Positions 7,312-15,894 of a stretch of DNA of 64,000 bases are shown in pieces. Made by a program: the position numbers and the translations under genes. The stretch lies in NCBI RefSeq assembly GCF_020567525.1, contig NZ_JAJCVI010000003.1:496001-560000 (forward strand), read 5' to 3'. Source of the DNA: Halorubellus salinus (GTDB lineage Archaea > Halobacteriota > Halobacteria > Halobacteriales > Natrialbaceae). Under the pieces are notes generated by a model. That model worked only from the letters and a program-made list of their open reading frames with translations, had not been told where the DNA came from and did not search any database. Numbering within the stretch: position 1 is the stretch's first letter; every line of letters begins with the position of its first letter.

Positions 7312-9639
7312 TCAGTCGGCGTCGGTGAGTGCGTCCAGCAGGTGCATCGCGCCGGCCTTGTCTAGGGGGTCGTTCGCGTTCCCGCAGTGCGGGCTCTGGA
7401 CGCACGCCGGACAGCCGTCCTCGCACGAGCACGCGTCGAGCATGTCGAGCGTGCGCGCAGAGAGCGCGTGGACGTCCTCGTACGCGGTCCGCGCCAGCCC
7501 GACGCCGCCCGGGTGGCCGTCGTAGACGAACACCGTCGGCGCGCCCGTGTGCGGATGCAGCGGCGTCGACAGCCCGCCGATGTCGCGGCGGTCGCAGAGC
7601 ACGGTCGTGGGGAACATCGAGATCTGGGCGTGCTCGGCGGCGTGGATGGCGCCCGGGAAGTCGTACTCGGCCGTGATGGCGGTCTGGACGTCGCTGGGCA
7701 CCGTGTAGTAGAGTGCGCGCGTCGAGAGCGACGTCTCCGGGAGGTCGAGCGGGACCTCGCCGAGGGTCTCGCCGGACTGAGCGTCCTTGCGCTCGAAGCC
7801 CGTTATCCGCTTTCGCATCTCGACCGTCGCGAACCGACAGGGGACGTCCTCGCGCGCGAACGGCGCCGTCTCGTCGAGGTCGGCGTGCACCTCGATGGTC
7901 TTCTCGTGGAGCGTTCGCGTGTAGTAGTCCGCCCACGTCGGACTGCAGACCGCGACGTCGCGGTCCAGGTCGAGTTCGCGGACCTCGTACTTCTCGCCCT
8001 GATGGTAGTAGACCGCGCCCTCGTGGGCGTCCCGTAGCGCGTCCGCGAACGAGAGCGTCGCGAACACGTCGTTCGACCGCTCGTCGACGAGGTCGACCTC
8101 GCGGTCGTCGACGGTCCGGAGGCTCGTCTCGTGCTGGGGGCTGCCGCCGCCCGAGTACGTCCATCGCGTCCCACGGTCGGTGTCGCGGCGTTCGAGCGTC
8201 CCGTCGCGAACGAGGTCGCCGACGACGTCGTCGAGCGTCTCGCCGAAGTACGCGCGGTCGCGCTCGGCGAGCCAGTTCTCCTGGGCGGCGCTCGCGACGT
8301 GCGCGGGCAGCAACTGGTCGTTCTCCGGGTTCGAGACCGCGCGCTCGGGCGGCGAATCGAACAGACTCGCGGGGTCACCCATCACGTACTGGTCGAGCTG
8401 GTCCTCGCCGGCGACCAGGCACACGAGCGCCGGGTCCTCGCCGCGGCCCGCGCGGCCCGCGCGCTGGAACGTGCTCATCCGCGTCCCGGGGTAGCCGTCG
8501 AGGATGACGGCGTCGAGGCCGCCGACGTCCACGCCGAGTTCGAGCGCGCTCGTCGACCAGACGCCGACGAGGTCGCCGTCGTGCAACCGGGATTCGATGG
8601 CCTCGCGCTTCCTGTCGCGGAGCGCCGCCTGGTACGCCGCGACGCGGTCGCTCTTGTCGGTCTCGCCGCGCTTCCGGAGTTCGGTCGCGCACTCCTGGGC
8701 GTACCGCTCGGCGATCTGGCGCGACCCCGTGAACACGACCGTCTGGAGGTCTCGCTGCACGAGGTCACAGAACAGGTGCTTCGACTCCACGTGCGGAGAC
8801 CGGCGTCGGCCGCCGTCGTCGCCCCAGCCGTCGTCGGCGTCGTACTCGGGCGGGTTCCAGAGCAGCCAGCGTCGCGGCCCGGTCGCGCTCTGGTCCGCGT
8901 CGACGAGCGAGAACCCGGCCTCGTCGCGGCCGACGACCGTCGCGGCGTGCTCGACGGGGTTCCCGATGGTCGCGGAACAACACACGAACTCCGGGTCGGC
9001 GTCGAACCGGTCGCAGAGGCGCTGGAGGCGACGCAGCACGAGCGCGACGTGACTCCCGAACACGCCACGGTACGCGTGCACTTCGTCTATCACGACGGTC
9101 TCCAGGCGTTCGAAGAACCACTGCCAGAGCCGGTGGGCGTGCGGGAGGATGCCGTAGTGGAGCATGTCCGGCGTCGTCGCGAGCACCGTCGGCTGGCGGT
9201 CCCTGACCGCGCGCTTCTCGCTGGTCGAGAGCTGGCCCGTGTACTGCGCGACGTTCACGCCGCTCCCGAACGGCAGGCCGGCGGCGAGGTCCGAGAGCGT
9301 CTCCGTCTGGTCGTTGATGAGCGCGACCTGCGGGGCGACGTACAGCGTCGTCGCGCGGTCCTCGAGCGCGCGCTCGAACGCCGGGATCGTGTACGCGAGG
9401 CTCTTCCCGCTCGCCGTCGGCGTCGCCAGCACGACGTCGTCGCCCTCGCGGACGGCGTCGACGGCGCGCGCCTGGTGGGCGTAGACGTCCTCGATGCCGG
9501 CTCCGAGGAGCGCGCTCGCGACGCGCGAATCCACGTCCACGTCCGCGAACGTCGCGTCGCGACCCGGCGTCGTCCGGTCGTAGACCACCTGCCCGTCGTA
9601 GTACGGTCGCCCCCGGAGCCACTCCACGACCGAATCCAT
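7312..9639 (-). CDS. DEAD/DEAH-box helicase with DUF1998 domain (MrfA-like)
   Basis: A 775-residue superfamily 2 helicase. The start is taken at the ATG at 9637-9639 (MDSVVEWLRGRP), because residues further upstream lack family likeness. Helicase motifs appear in order: Q-motif region YAHQARAVDAV, Walker A ATPTASGKSLAY, motif II VIDEVHAY, motif III CCSATIGNP, and motifs V-VI STSALELGVDVGGLD and QRAGRAGRGEDP. The C-terminus has the DUF1998 domain with a four-cysteine cluster (CSCEDGCPACVQSPHCG). Bacterial MrfA, with this layout, unwinds DNA in mitomycin C repair; a repair or DNA-remodelling role is inferred. It is divergent from the AI-2E gene, sharing a 128-bp intergenic region. Confidence 0.92.
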   Translation of the reverse strand: MDSVVEWLRGRPYYDGQVVYDRTTPGRDATFADVDVDSRVASALLGAGIEDVYAHQARAVDAVREGDDVVLATPTASGKSLAYTIPAFERALEDRATTLYVAPQVALINDQTETLSDLAAGLPFGSGVNVAQYTGQLSTSEKRAVRDRQPTVLATTPDMLHYGILPHAHRLWQWFFERLETVVIDEVHAYRGVFGSHVALVLRRLQRLCDRFDADPEFVCCSATIGNPVEHAATVVGRDEAGFSLVDADQSATGPRRWLLWNPPEYDADDGWGDDGGRRRSPHVESKHLFCDLVQRDLQTVVFTGSRQIAERYAQECATELRKRGETDKSDRVAAYQAALRDRKREAIESRLHDGDLVGVWSTSALELGVDVGGLDAVILDGYPGTRMSTFQRAGRAGRGEDPALVCLVAGEDQLDQYVMGDPASLFDSPPERAVSNPENDQLLPAHVASAAQENWLAERDRAYFGETLDDVVGDLVRDGTLERRDTDRGTRWTYSGGGSPQHETSLRTVDDREVDLVDERSNDVFATLSFADALRDAHEGAVYYHQGEKYEVRELDLDRDVAVCSPTWADYYTRTLHEKTIEVHADLDETAPFAREDVPCRFATVEMRKRITGFERKDAQSGETLGEVPLDLPETSLSTRALYYTVPSDVQTAITAEYDFPGAIHAAEHAQISMFPTTVLCDRRDIGGLSTPLHPHTGAPTVFVYDGHPGGVGLARTAYEDVHALSARTLDMLDACSCEDGCPACVQSPHCGNANDPLDKAGAMHLLDALTDAD

Positions 9640-9767
9640 CGGCGCTGTCACTACCCAGCCCTTCGACGCCCGCGGGTGAAAACCACTCGGTGCCGGTGCG
9701 TGCACTCCCCGGGCGGGGTCGAACGGGACCCCATCGTTCTAAGATGCCAGCCGTGGTAGAGGCGCAC

Positions 9768-10928
9768 ATGTCTTGGCTCGATGACAGGCGACATCGGCTC
9801 GGTGTCGTGTTCGTCGTCGTCTCCATCGTCTCCGTGTACGTCCTCTGGCAGATCGTGTGGACGGTGTTCTTCGCGTTGACGTTCGTGTACGTCCTCCAGC
9901 CGTGGCGTGCGGAACTCGTCGACCGGGGCCTGCGGCCGCGATTCGCCGCGGCCGCCCTCACGGTCGTCGCGTTCCTCGGCGTCCTCGGGTTGTTCGTCCC
10001 GGTGCTCCTCGTCATCTACCAGCGACGGAAACCCATCCTGGACTTCTTCCGGGACGCGCCGGAGGTCATGGAGCTCGCGTTCGGCGGGTTCACGTACACG
10101 GTCGAACTCCAGTCGCTCGTCCCGGTCGTCCGCGACACGCTCTCCTCGGTCGCGGTCGGCGTCGCCAGTGCCGCGCCCGTGCTCGCGATGAAGGTGTTCC
10201 TGTTCGTGTTCCTCGTGTACGCGCTCCTCTACAAGCCGGGTGGCGTGCGGTCGCTCGTCTTCCGGACGGTCGACGGCGAGGTGCAGGAGGAACTCCTCGC
10301 GTACCACGACCGGGTCCGGGAGACGCTGTACGGGTTGTACTTCGTGCAGGCGGCGACGGGCGTCCTGACGTTCATCATCGCGCTCCCGGTGTTCGCGCTC
10401 GCGGGGTACGGGGCGTACTTCTCGCTCGCGGTCGTCGCCGGTATCTTCCAGTTCATCCCCGTGCTGGGGCCGTCGGTGGTCGTCGTCGCGCTCGCGGCCG
10501 TGGAAGCGGCTGGTGGGGACGTCCCGCAAGCGGTGCTCGTCCTCGTCCTCGGCTTGAGTCTCGTCGCGTTCCTCCCGGACGCCGTCCTCCGGCCCCGCCT
10601 CGCGAAGTACAGCGCGGGAATGCCCGCGAGCCTGTACTTCGTCGGGTTCGTCGGCGGCATCTTCACCGTCGGCCCCATCGGCATCATCGCCGGCCCGCTC
10701 GCGCTCAGCCTCCTCGTCGAGACGTTCGAACTCGTCGCCGACGGCGTCGAAGAACGCACCCACCTCCCGCTCGAAGCAGCTGACCCCCCGCCCGACGACG
10801 ACACCGACCCAGGCCCCGGTGACGGCACCGACACGACGGACCCACAGCTCGGCGACGACGCCGACCCCGTCAGCGACGGCGGAATAGACGAAGAAGCCGA
10901 CACCGACGAGACGGCATCTGGGTCGTGA
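9768..10928 (+). CDS. AI-2E family permease
   Basis: A 386-residue membrane protein from the ATG at 9768 (MSWLDDRRHRLG); an ATG at 9744 is an alternative. The AI-2E family pattern is clear: two N-terminal helices, a long hydrophilic segment of about 80 residues, then a five-helix bundle containing FQFIPVLGPSVVVVALAA and GIFTVGPIGIIAGPLAL. Members include exporters of the AI-2 signal but also Na+/H+ antiporters from halophiles and others of unknown substrate, so the name does not fix the substrate. The C-terminal 50 residues are a very acidic Asp/Thr/Gly tail typical of halophilic proteins. Confidence 0.9.
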   Translation: MSWLDDRRHRLGVVFVVVSIVSVYVLWQIVWTVFFALTFVYVLQPWRAELVDRGLRPRFAAAALTVVAFLGVLGLFVPVLLVIYQRRKPILDFFRDAPEVMELAFGGFTYTVELQSLVPVVRDTLSSVAVGVASAAPVLAMKVFLFVFLVYALLYKPGGVRSLVFRTVDGEVQEELLAYHDRVRETLYGLYFVQAATGVLTFIIALPVFALAGYGAYFSLAVVAGIFQFIPVLGPSVVVVALAAVEAAGGDVPQAVLVLVLGLSLVAFLPDAVLRPRLAKYSAGMPASLYFVGFVGGIFTVGPIGIIAGPLALSLLVETFELVADGVEERTHLPLEAADPPPDDDTDPGPGDGTDTTDPQLGDDADPVSDGGIDEEADTDETASGS

Positions 10929-11163
10929 GGCCTAGATCGGTCACACAAGTTCCGGGCAGTGTGCTCGAAACGTCCCTCGCCTGCGAATACAACTGGTTTC
11001 GTGCGTCCCACCTCCTCTTTATTTGACCAATTTCGAACCCGGTACCGGGTGAGTTCGCCTACGCGAACTACCGCTAATCGGGTTCGTACACCAGAATTTA
11101 GCACTCTTCGCGTGAAAGCACCTAACCCACTATTTGTGTCGGGATATTGTGGTTTAGTTGCAG
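10929..11163. other. AT-rich intergenic region at left edge of the islet
   Basis: Base composition drops abruptly here compared with both flanks. It holds a 14-bp perfect palindrome ACCCGGTACCGGGT (11037-11050) preceded by a CTTTATTTGACC AT-rich patch, and a TATA-like TATTTGTG at 11131-11138 placed about 30 bases before the ATG at 11164. I see no convincing coding frame in it and no tRNA or attachment-site direct repeat. Confidence 0.5.
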
Positions 11164-11214
11164 ATGAAGTCAAAACACGACCAGTTCCAGCAAGAAGGTG
11201 AGACCAATGAGTAA
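11164..11214 (+). CDS. Possible 16-residue leader peptide
   Basis: The frame reads a hydrophilic peptide beginning MKSKHDQFQQEG and ends at TAA 11212-11214, overlapping the ATG of the next small ORF (11207) in an ATGAGTAA arrangement. A TATA-like element at 11131-11138 would place transcription start within a few bases of this ATG, so it could be translated from a leaderless mRNA with reinitiation at 11207. It is too short to support by composition, hence low confidence. Confidence 0.3.
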   Translation: MKSKHDQFQQEGETNE

Positions 11215-11398
11215 TTCAGGAGAAGCCTTCGAGGCTATCGGCGGGCTAATCCTCGCTGGCATCATGCTGACGCTTTTAGCGCCCGCACTAAATTCGGTTA
11301 CAACGATCAACCTGACCCTCTGAGCCGGGCTGTTCATGCTCGTCGGCGTCGTCTCTGGTGTCGCAATCGTCGTAGCATTCATCAATAGCAACCTCTAA
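11207..11398 (+). pseudogene. Two-helix membrane protein interrupted by in-frame TGA
   Basis: From the ATG at 11207 (SD-like GGTGAG 7 bases upstream) the frame encodes 38 residues with one hydrophobic helix (AIGGLILAGIMLTLLAPAL), reaches TGA at 11321-11323, then continues open for another 24 codons with a second hydrophobic helix (AGLFMLVGVVSGVAIVVAF) and ends at TAA 11396-11398. Both halves look like parts of one 63-residue helical-hairpin membrane protein, and a Trp codon (TGG) to TGA change would explain the break. It could be a decayed gene, a genuine 38-residue protein, or, much less likely, a recoded stop. It lies in the AT-rich islet 34 bp before a membrane-anchored regulator. Confidence 0.55.
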
Positions 11399-11432
11399 TA
11401 CGAGTTACAGAATCATAGCCGCTTATTTGATA

Positions 11433-11945
11433 ATGACAGGTAAACAGGTTTCAGATGAAGGGATTTTGAACGTCTTCCGGATGTCTTCCAGACCGTTCCT
11501 TCGAACCGCAGACGTAGTCGACCAAGGCCCGATTAAAAGGCGAGGGGTCCAGAAGCGTCTAAACAAGCTTGAGCAGGAAGGCCGTATCGAGTACGAAGAG
11601 GTCGGACAGGCTCATGTCTGGTGGCTTGCTGAAAATGAACCCACAAAACCAGTAGGCGAGTCCGGTGCTCGACTTCTGAGAATCAGTTCTTGGTGTGACT
11701 GGCTGGCCAATGGGACGAAGGTATACACAGGAATCTGCTTCGGAGGAGCCAGTTTCCTGATGGTTCTCTATCTCTTCATAGCCGAAATCCCGGATTCTGC
11801 AATACCTCTCCTCACTAAACAGAAGGTAGTTGAGATCGCGCTGTCGGCAGCACTTTTGGGTTCGCTGTTTGCAGTCTCGTGGGCCGTTTTTCAGCTCGCT
11901 GGTTTCTTACTACCCAAATTAGCAGCACGAAGGAAATCTAACTGA
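11433..11945 (+). CDS. Winged-helix protein with two C-terminal membrane helices
   Basis: A 170-residue protein from the ATG at 11433. Residues about 8-70 look like a winged helix: VSDEGILNVFRMSSRPFLRTADVVDQ, a recognition segment RRGVQKRLNKLEQEG, and a wing RIEYEEVGQAHVWWL. A linker of about 25 residues leads to two hydrophobic helices (about 98-118 and 134-160) and a basic end (KLAARRKSN). Codon use is visibly AT-richer than in every neighbouring gene, with many A/T third positions, indicating recent acquisition, probably from a plasmid or virus. Haloarchaeal mobile elements often carry such membrane-bound regulators. The target is unknown. Confidence 0.75.
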   Translation: MTGKQVSDEGILNVFRMSSRPFLRTADVVDQGPIKRRGVQKRLNKLEQEGRIEYEEVGQAHVWWLAENEPTKPVGESGARLLRISSWCDWLANGTKVYTGICFGGASFLMVLYLFIAEIPDSAIPLLTKQKVVEIALSAALLGSLFAVSWAVFQLAGFLLPKLAARRKSN

Positions 11946-12187
11946 ACAATAACCACTGGCGGCTAGCGCATATTTTGTATCCGTCCTCCCGGGTCAACCT
12001 CAAATGAACCCGAAAGGGGGTTGCATACTGGTTATCGTGTTCACAAGTGAATATTGGAGAGCGATGATTCGGCACTTTCAGGGGTTTTGGACGCTTCTAC
12101 ACCGGTTTATGCGAGGAAATTACGTGTTCTTCCCTTGATTGAGCCTGGTTTCGGTGTTCGTGTTCACGGAATCGTATCGACCGTGGT
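11946..12187. other. Right edge of AT-rich islet, no gene seen
   Basis: Non-coding gap between convergent genes. It stays AT-rich to about 12185, then the GC-rich chromosome resumes at the protease stop codon. CGTGTTCAC occurs twice (about 12038-12046 and 12162-12170), which is weak and may be chance. No tRNA fragment or integrase remnant is visible. Confidence 0.45.
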
Positions 12188-13321
12188 TTATTGCGCGAAT
12201 CGGTCGCGTTGGCTGAGGCCGGTGAGTTCGAGGAGGGAGGCGAAGTCGTCGCGTTCGACGATGCCGACGATCTCGGTGCCGTCGGTGACGAACGCGTACT
12301 CGGTCTTGTCCATCTCGCGGAGGGCGTCGAACGCGCCCGTGGAGAGGTCGACGCTGGGGAGGTCGGTTTCGGCGACGTCGCCGACGAGGGTGCCGGTGTC
12401 GCGGCCGTGTTCGCGGAGGGCGTCGAGGCCGACGAGGCCGACGACGCGGCCGCTGCGGTCCACGACGACGTGGTGGTCGATTCGGTCGTCGAGCACGCGC
12501 TGCGCGAACGCGTCCAGCGAGAGGTCGGCGTCGACGGTCGGACGGTCAGCGTCGTAGACGTCCTTCACCATGAACCCCTCGAGCATGCCTTCGAGCGCGA
12601 CGACGCGGGATTCGCCGTTCGCGGCGCTGTACACGAACAGCGCGAGCAAGAGCAGCATCGGCGCGCCACCGAAGAGCCCGACGAGCGCGAACAGGATGGC
12701 GAATACGACGCCGACCCTGGCGGCGAGGCGCGTCGCGTCCACGTACGGGCGGTTCCGCGCGAGGAACGCGCGCAGGACGCGCCCGCCGTCCATCGGGAAC
12801 GCCGGCAGGAGGTTGAACACCGTGAGCGTGAGGTTCGTGATCGCGAGGAACCCGAGGACGAACACGACGCTCGGCGCGGACGCGGGCACGACGAAGAGCA
12901 CGGCGTAGCACGCGACGCCCGTGACGACGCTCGCCGCGGGACCGGCGAGCGCGATGACGAGCTCGCGACCCGGTTCCTTCGGGAGGCGTTCGAGGCTCGC
13001 GAGCCCGCCGAGGATCCAGAGCGTGATGGCGCTCGTCTCGATCCCGTATCGACGTGCGGCCGCAGCGTGCCCGAGCTCGTGGACGGTGACGCTCGCGAAC
13101 AGACCGATGGCGGCGGCCCCGCCGAGCACCAGCCCGTTGTTCCCCGCCTGGAGCGTCTCGACGTCCAGCGGGACGCCCGCCAGGGCCTCGACCAGGCCAG
13201 CGTACAGCGTGATCTGGTTGGTGCCGCCGATGATCCACGCGAGCACGGGGAGGAACACCACCAGCGAGATGTTCACCTTGATGGGGATCCCCCAGACCGT
13301 GGCGATCCGATAGTTGTACAT
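12188..13321 (-). CDS. Site-2 protease family metalloprotease (M50) with CBS domains
   Basis: A 377-residue intramembrane zinc protease, starting at the ATG at 13319-13321 (MYNYRIATVWGIPIKVN), which matches the usual N-terminus of this archaeal family; the longer open frame upstream is basic and unlikely. The catalytic motif HELGH is at residues 81-85 and the second metal-ligand region reads NLLPAFPMDGGRVLRAF. About six membrane helices precede a pair of CBS domains (residues about 245-370), which probably sense adenine nucleotides. Substrates are unknown. The gene is divergent from the DHH phosphoesterase, with a 115-bp gap between starts. Confidence 0.92.
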   Translation of the reverse strand: MYNYRIATVWGIPIKVNISLVVFLPVLAWIIGGTNQITLYAGLVEALAGVPLDVETLQAGNNGLVLGGAAAIGLFASVTVHELGHAAAARRYGIETSAITLWILGGLASLERLPKEPGRELVIALAGPAASVVTGVACYAVLFVVPASAPSVVFVLGFLAITNLTLTVFNLLPAFPMDGGRVLRAFLARNRPYVDATRLAARVGVVFAILFALVGLFGGAPMLLLLALFVYSAANGESRVVALEGMLEGFMVKDVYDADRPTVDADLSLDAFAQRVLDDRIDHHVVVDRSGRVVGLVGLDALREHGRDTGTLVGDVAETDLPSVDLSTGAFDALREMDKTEYAFVTDGTEIVGIVERDDFASLLELTGLSQRDRFAQ

Positions 13322-13436
13322 GGAAGCCCGAACGAGCGCTTCGCTTATAAACGACGGGCCTGTGGGGGGTCGCCCGCAGCGGGTTCGCGTCGCCGACCGC
13401 CCGAACGCCCTTGTGGTGCCGGGCCGTCCCCCCGGT

Positions 13437-14453
13437 ATGGACGCGCGCGCCCTGTTCGACCTGCTCGGGGACAGCGACACGCTCACCGTCGTCTGTCACA
13501 ACAACCCGGACCCGGACTGTCTCGCGAGCGCACTCGCACTCGGCCGCATCGCCGTCGCCGCCGGCATCGACGAGTACGACATCTACTACAGCGGCGAGAT
13601 AAGCCACCAGCAGAACCGCGCGTTCGTGAACCTCCTCGACATCGACCTGTCGCGGTTCGACGAGGCGGCGGTCCGCGACCGCGACCCCGGCGACCTGCTC
13701 GCGTTCGTCGACCACTCGAAACCCGGCGCGAACAACGAGGTCCCCGACGACGTCGCCGTCGACATCGTCTTCGACCATCACCCCGCCGAGGACGTCCAGG
13801 CGCGGTTCGTCGACCACCGCGAGGACGTCGGCGCGACCGCCACCATCCTCACCGAGTACGTCCGCGAGCTCGACGTCGAGGTGGACGAGACGCTCGCCAC
13901 CGGCCTCCTGTTCGCGATACGGCGAGAGACGCTCGGGTTCCTGCGCGGCGTCACCGTCGAGGAGTACGACGCCGCCGCGTACCTCCACGAATGCGTCGAC
14001 GAGGATCTCCTGCATCGACTCTCCGTTCCCTCCATCAGCAGTGCGACCGTCGACGCCATCGCGGACGCGATCGCGAACCGGAGCGTCACCGGGTCGCTGC
14101 TCGTCTCGCACGTCGGGCGGACGAGCGAGCGCGACGCGCTCCCGCAGGCTGCGGACTACCTCGCGACGCTCGAGGGCGTCGACACCGCCATCGTGTTCGG
14201 GATCGTCGACGACGACATCCACCTGAGTGCGCGTACCACGGACGCTCGCGTGAACGTCGGCGAGGTGCTGGAGGCGGCGTTCGATGACGTCGGGAGCGCG
14301 GGCGGACACAGCGAGATGGCGGGTGGCGAGATACCGCTCGGTATCTTCGCGGATTACGCCGACGACGGCCCGCCGCTCGTCGACATCGTCGAGCGCGTGG
14401 TCACCCACCGGCTGTACGACGCGTTGAACGTCGACGAGGAAGACGACCGCTAG
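13437..14453 (+). CDS. DHH family phosphoesterase
   Basis: A 338-residue protein beginning at the ATG at 13437. The N-terminal DHH domain carries the metal-binding motifs NNPDPDCLASA, a central VDHSKPG, and the hallmark FDHH; the C-terminal DHHA1 domain ends in GSAGGHSEMAGGEIPLG, the substrate-binding Gly-Gly-His loop. The family includes RecJ-like exonucleases, nanoRNases that degrade short oligonucleotides or pAp, and cyclic-dinucleotide phosphodiesterases. The absence of an OB fold or other extra domain points toward the nanoRNase/pAp-type end of the family, but the substrate is not certain. Confidence 0.9.
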   Translation: MDARALFDLLGDSDTLTVVCHNNPDPDCLASALALGRIAVAAGIDEYDIYYSGEISHQQNRAFVNLLDIDLSRFDEAAVRDRDPGDLLAFVDHSKPGANNEVPDDVAVDIVFDHHPAEDVQARFVDHREDVGATATILTEYVRELDVEVDETLATGLLFAIRRETLGFLRGVTVEEYDAAAYLHECVDEDLLHRLSVPSISSATVDAIADAIANRSVTGSLLVSHVGRTSERDALPQAADYLATLEGVDTAIVFGIVDDDIHLSARTTDARVNVGEVLEAAFDDVGSAGGHSEMAGGEIPLGIFADYADDGPPLVDIVERVVTHRLYDALNVDEEDDR

Positions 14454-14499
14454 GCCGACGACCGGACCGGTCCGCGGTCCAAGAACGAGCGCCAGTATG

Positions 14500-14559
14500 G
14501 CTTCAGGGCGACAGGTAGCTTCAGGGCGACAGGTTGCGGTGGCTCGAGCGCGACAGGTT
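14500..14559. repeat. Tandem 18-bp repeat
   Basis: GCTTCAGGGCGACAGGT occurs at 14500-14516 and 14518-14534, a period of 18 bp, and a degenerate third version (GCTCGAGCGCGACAGGT) follows at about 14542-14558. It lies in the short gap between the convergent DHH and HalOD1 genes. It could form part of a transcript end or simply be a slippage expansion. Confidence 0.8.
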
Positions 14560-14577
14560 ATGATGCCCCGAGTGCGA

Positions 14578-14868
14578 TTACTCGGGTTCGATGCTGAGGT
14601 GGCCGTTCCGGCCGAGGCGGACGCGCGCGTTCGCGTACTCGAACTCGATGGTGACCGGGGCGGCGTGCGCGCTGGTGAGGATCGCTTCGAGGCCGTCCAC
14701 GTCGACGGCGTTCTGCAGTGGTTCGAGGTCCAGTGCATCACAGCACATGACGTGAGCGACGGCCTCTACGACGACGATACCGGGACCTGGGACTGCTCGC
14801 CAGTCGCACTCCAGGTGGTACCGGCCATCGTCGGGGTCGAACGTCGGCTCCACGTCGAAGTGCGTCAT
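14578..14868 (-). CDS. HalOD1 output domain protein
   Basis: A 96-residue single-domain protein. The second half has the pattern of the halobacterial output domain HalOD1: a strand-rich start, VVEAVAHVMCCDALDLEPLQNAVDVDGLEAIL (an alpha-helical middle with the typical Leu-Pro-Leu/Pro-Leu then Val-Asp motif), and a closing beta-hairpin IEFEYANARVRLGRNGHLSIEP. HalOD1 occurs free-standing or fused to receiver domains in haloarchaeal signalling, with no known biochemical activity. A pair of adjacent Cys (residues 42-43) is unusual for a haloarchaeal cytosolic protein. It is convergent with the DHH gene. Confidence 0.82.
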   Translation of the reverse strand: MTHFDVEPTFDPDDGRYHLECDWRAVPGPGIVVVEAVAHVMCCDALDLEPLQNAVDVDGLEAILTSAHAAPVTIEFEYANARVRLGRNGHLSIEPE

Positions 14869-15106
14869 GTGGGGGTACCTTGGATTCGAGTCACCGTGCT
14901 GTAGGACACGCAGGCATATATCTGTATGCGTGTTCCAGCAGTGCGGGGAGTGGTCGGTCCGTCGTCGTTCCTCGCCGGTGATGGCCGTGACGTCCCGTCG
15001 AACCCCGCATTCGAGGTGTCGGTCCTACTTCGACCGCCGCCGTCGCGGTTCGACGAATCCACGTCCCCGGGGTCTGACGACGCCTCGTCGTCGATGCCGA
15101 GTCAAC

Positions 15107-15595
15107 TCACGTTCTTGCACGAGCGTGCTGCGCGCTCACCGTTTGTTCCAGGTCCTCGATGCAGTCCGTGACGGTGTACGTGGTGTCGGTCTCCGCGTCC
15201 GTCGAGGGCGCCACCTCGACGAGGGTGCCGTCGGCGTACACGGCGACGCACAGCACGGGGAACGTGATGACCTCGTAGCTGTCGTCGGAGATCATCGAGG
15301 TGACGGTACGCGTCCCGAACCCGGGTTCGAGCGTGCGGTCGTGCTCGCGCGCCCACGTCCAGAACCGCGAGTACGTCGCGCGCGCCTCCTCGCACCAGTC
15401 GTCGTCCGCTTCGGGCATGAGTTCGTGCGCCCACGCTTGCCGCTGGACACGGTCGACGTCGCCGCGCTCGACGAGCGATTCGAGCCGACCGATGACGTGT
15501 CGTTGCTGCTCGTGCGTGCCGTGCATCGACGCGCAATGGAAGACGTCGATGTGGACGTCGTCCGCGCTCGAAAGGTCTGTGTGCTCTATGGCCAT
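15107..15595 (-). CDS. Conserved haloarchaeal protein, unknown function
   Basis: A 162-residue soluble acidic protein that resembles a widespread uncharacterised haloarchaeal family. Features I associate with it are an early helical part with paired His/Cys (VFHCASMHGTHEQQRHV), a central YSRFWTWAREHDRTLEPGF, and a beta-strand-rich end with ITFPVLCVAVYADGTLVEVAPSTD and DCIEDLEQTV. No catalytic motif is apparent. The ATG at 15593-15595 is the first reasonable start. It stands alone, with gaps of 240-300 bp on both sides. Confidence 0.7.
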   Translation of the reverse strand: MAIEHTDLSSADDVHIDVFHCASMHGTHEQQRHVIGRLESLVERGDVDRVQRQAWAHELMPEADDDWCEEARATYSRFWTWAREHDRTLEPGFGTRTVTSMISDDSYEVITFPVLCVAVYADGTLVEVAPSTDAETDTTYTVTDCIEDLEQTVSAQHARART

Positions 15596-15894
15596 GGTTC
15601 GTGTCGTCCACCGCGGGCCGCGAACCCCACCTGGAGTCGGTGCCGTCGTCGCGACCCCGCGTGCGGCGTCTGTCGGGACCCAAGCGGGCGACAGGGAAGG
15701 TTATACGCGTGGTATCCGCGAGTAATCTTTCAAGAGGTTTCACGTTCCCCGGTAGGCATCCGTTATCGACGGTACACGGCGATTACTCGTGCTAATCTGG
15801 ATGGTTCACGGCGTGCATCCGGCGTCTGGCACGACGGTGCTCGACCCGGGGAGTCCTCGCCCGGTGGGTGAAGTCCTCGCTCGACTCGCGGGCG

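Noticed and set aside
11321-11323. TGA as selenocysteine or a reassigned codon
   Set aside because: Haloarchaea are not known to use selenocysteine, no SECIS-like hairpin is evident, and TGA ends many other genes here normally.
10929-12187. Origin of replication in the AT-rich islet
   Set aside because: No orc1/cdc6 gene or repeated origin-box motif is present.
14926-15171. 81-codon plus-strand frame in the gap before the 162-residue gene
   Set aside because: It overlaps the 3' end of the real gene, lacks a promoter-like sequence and has atypical composition.
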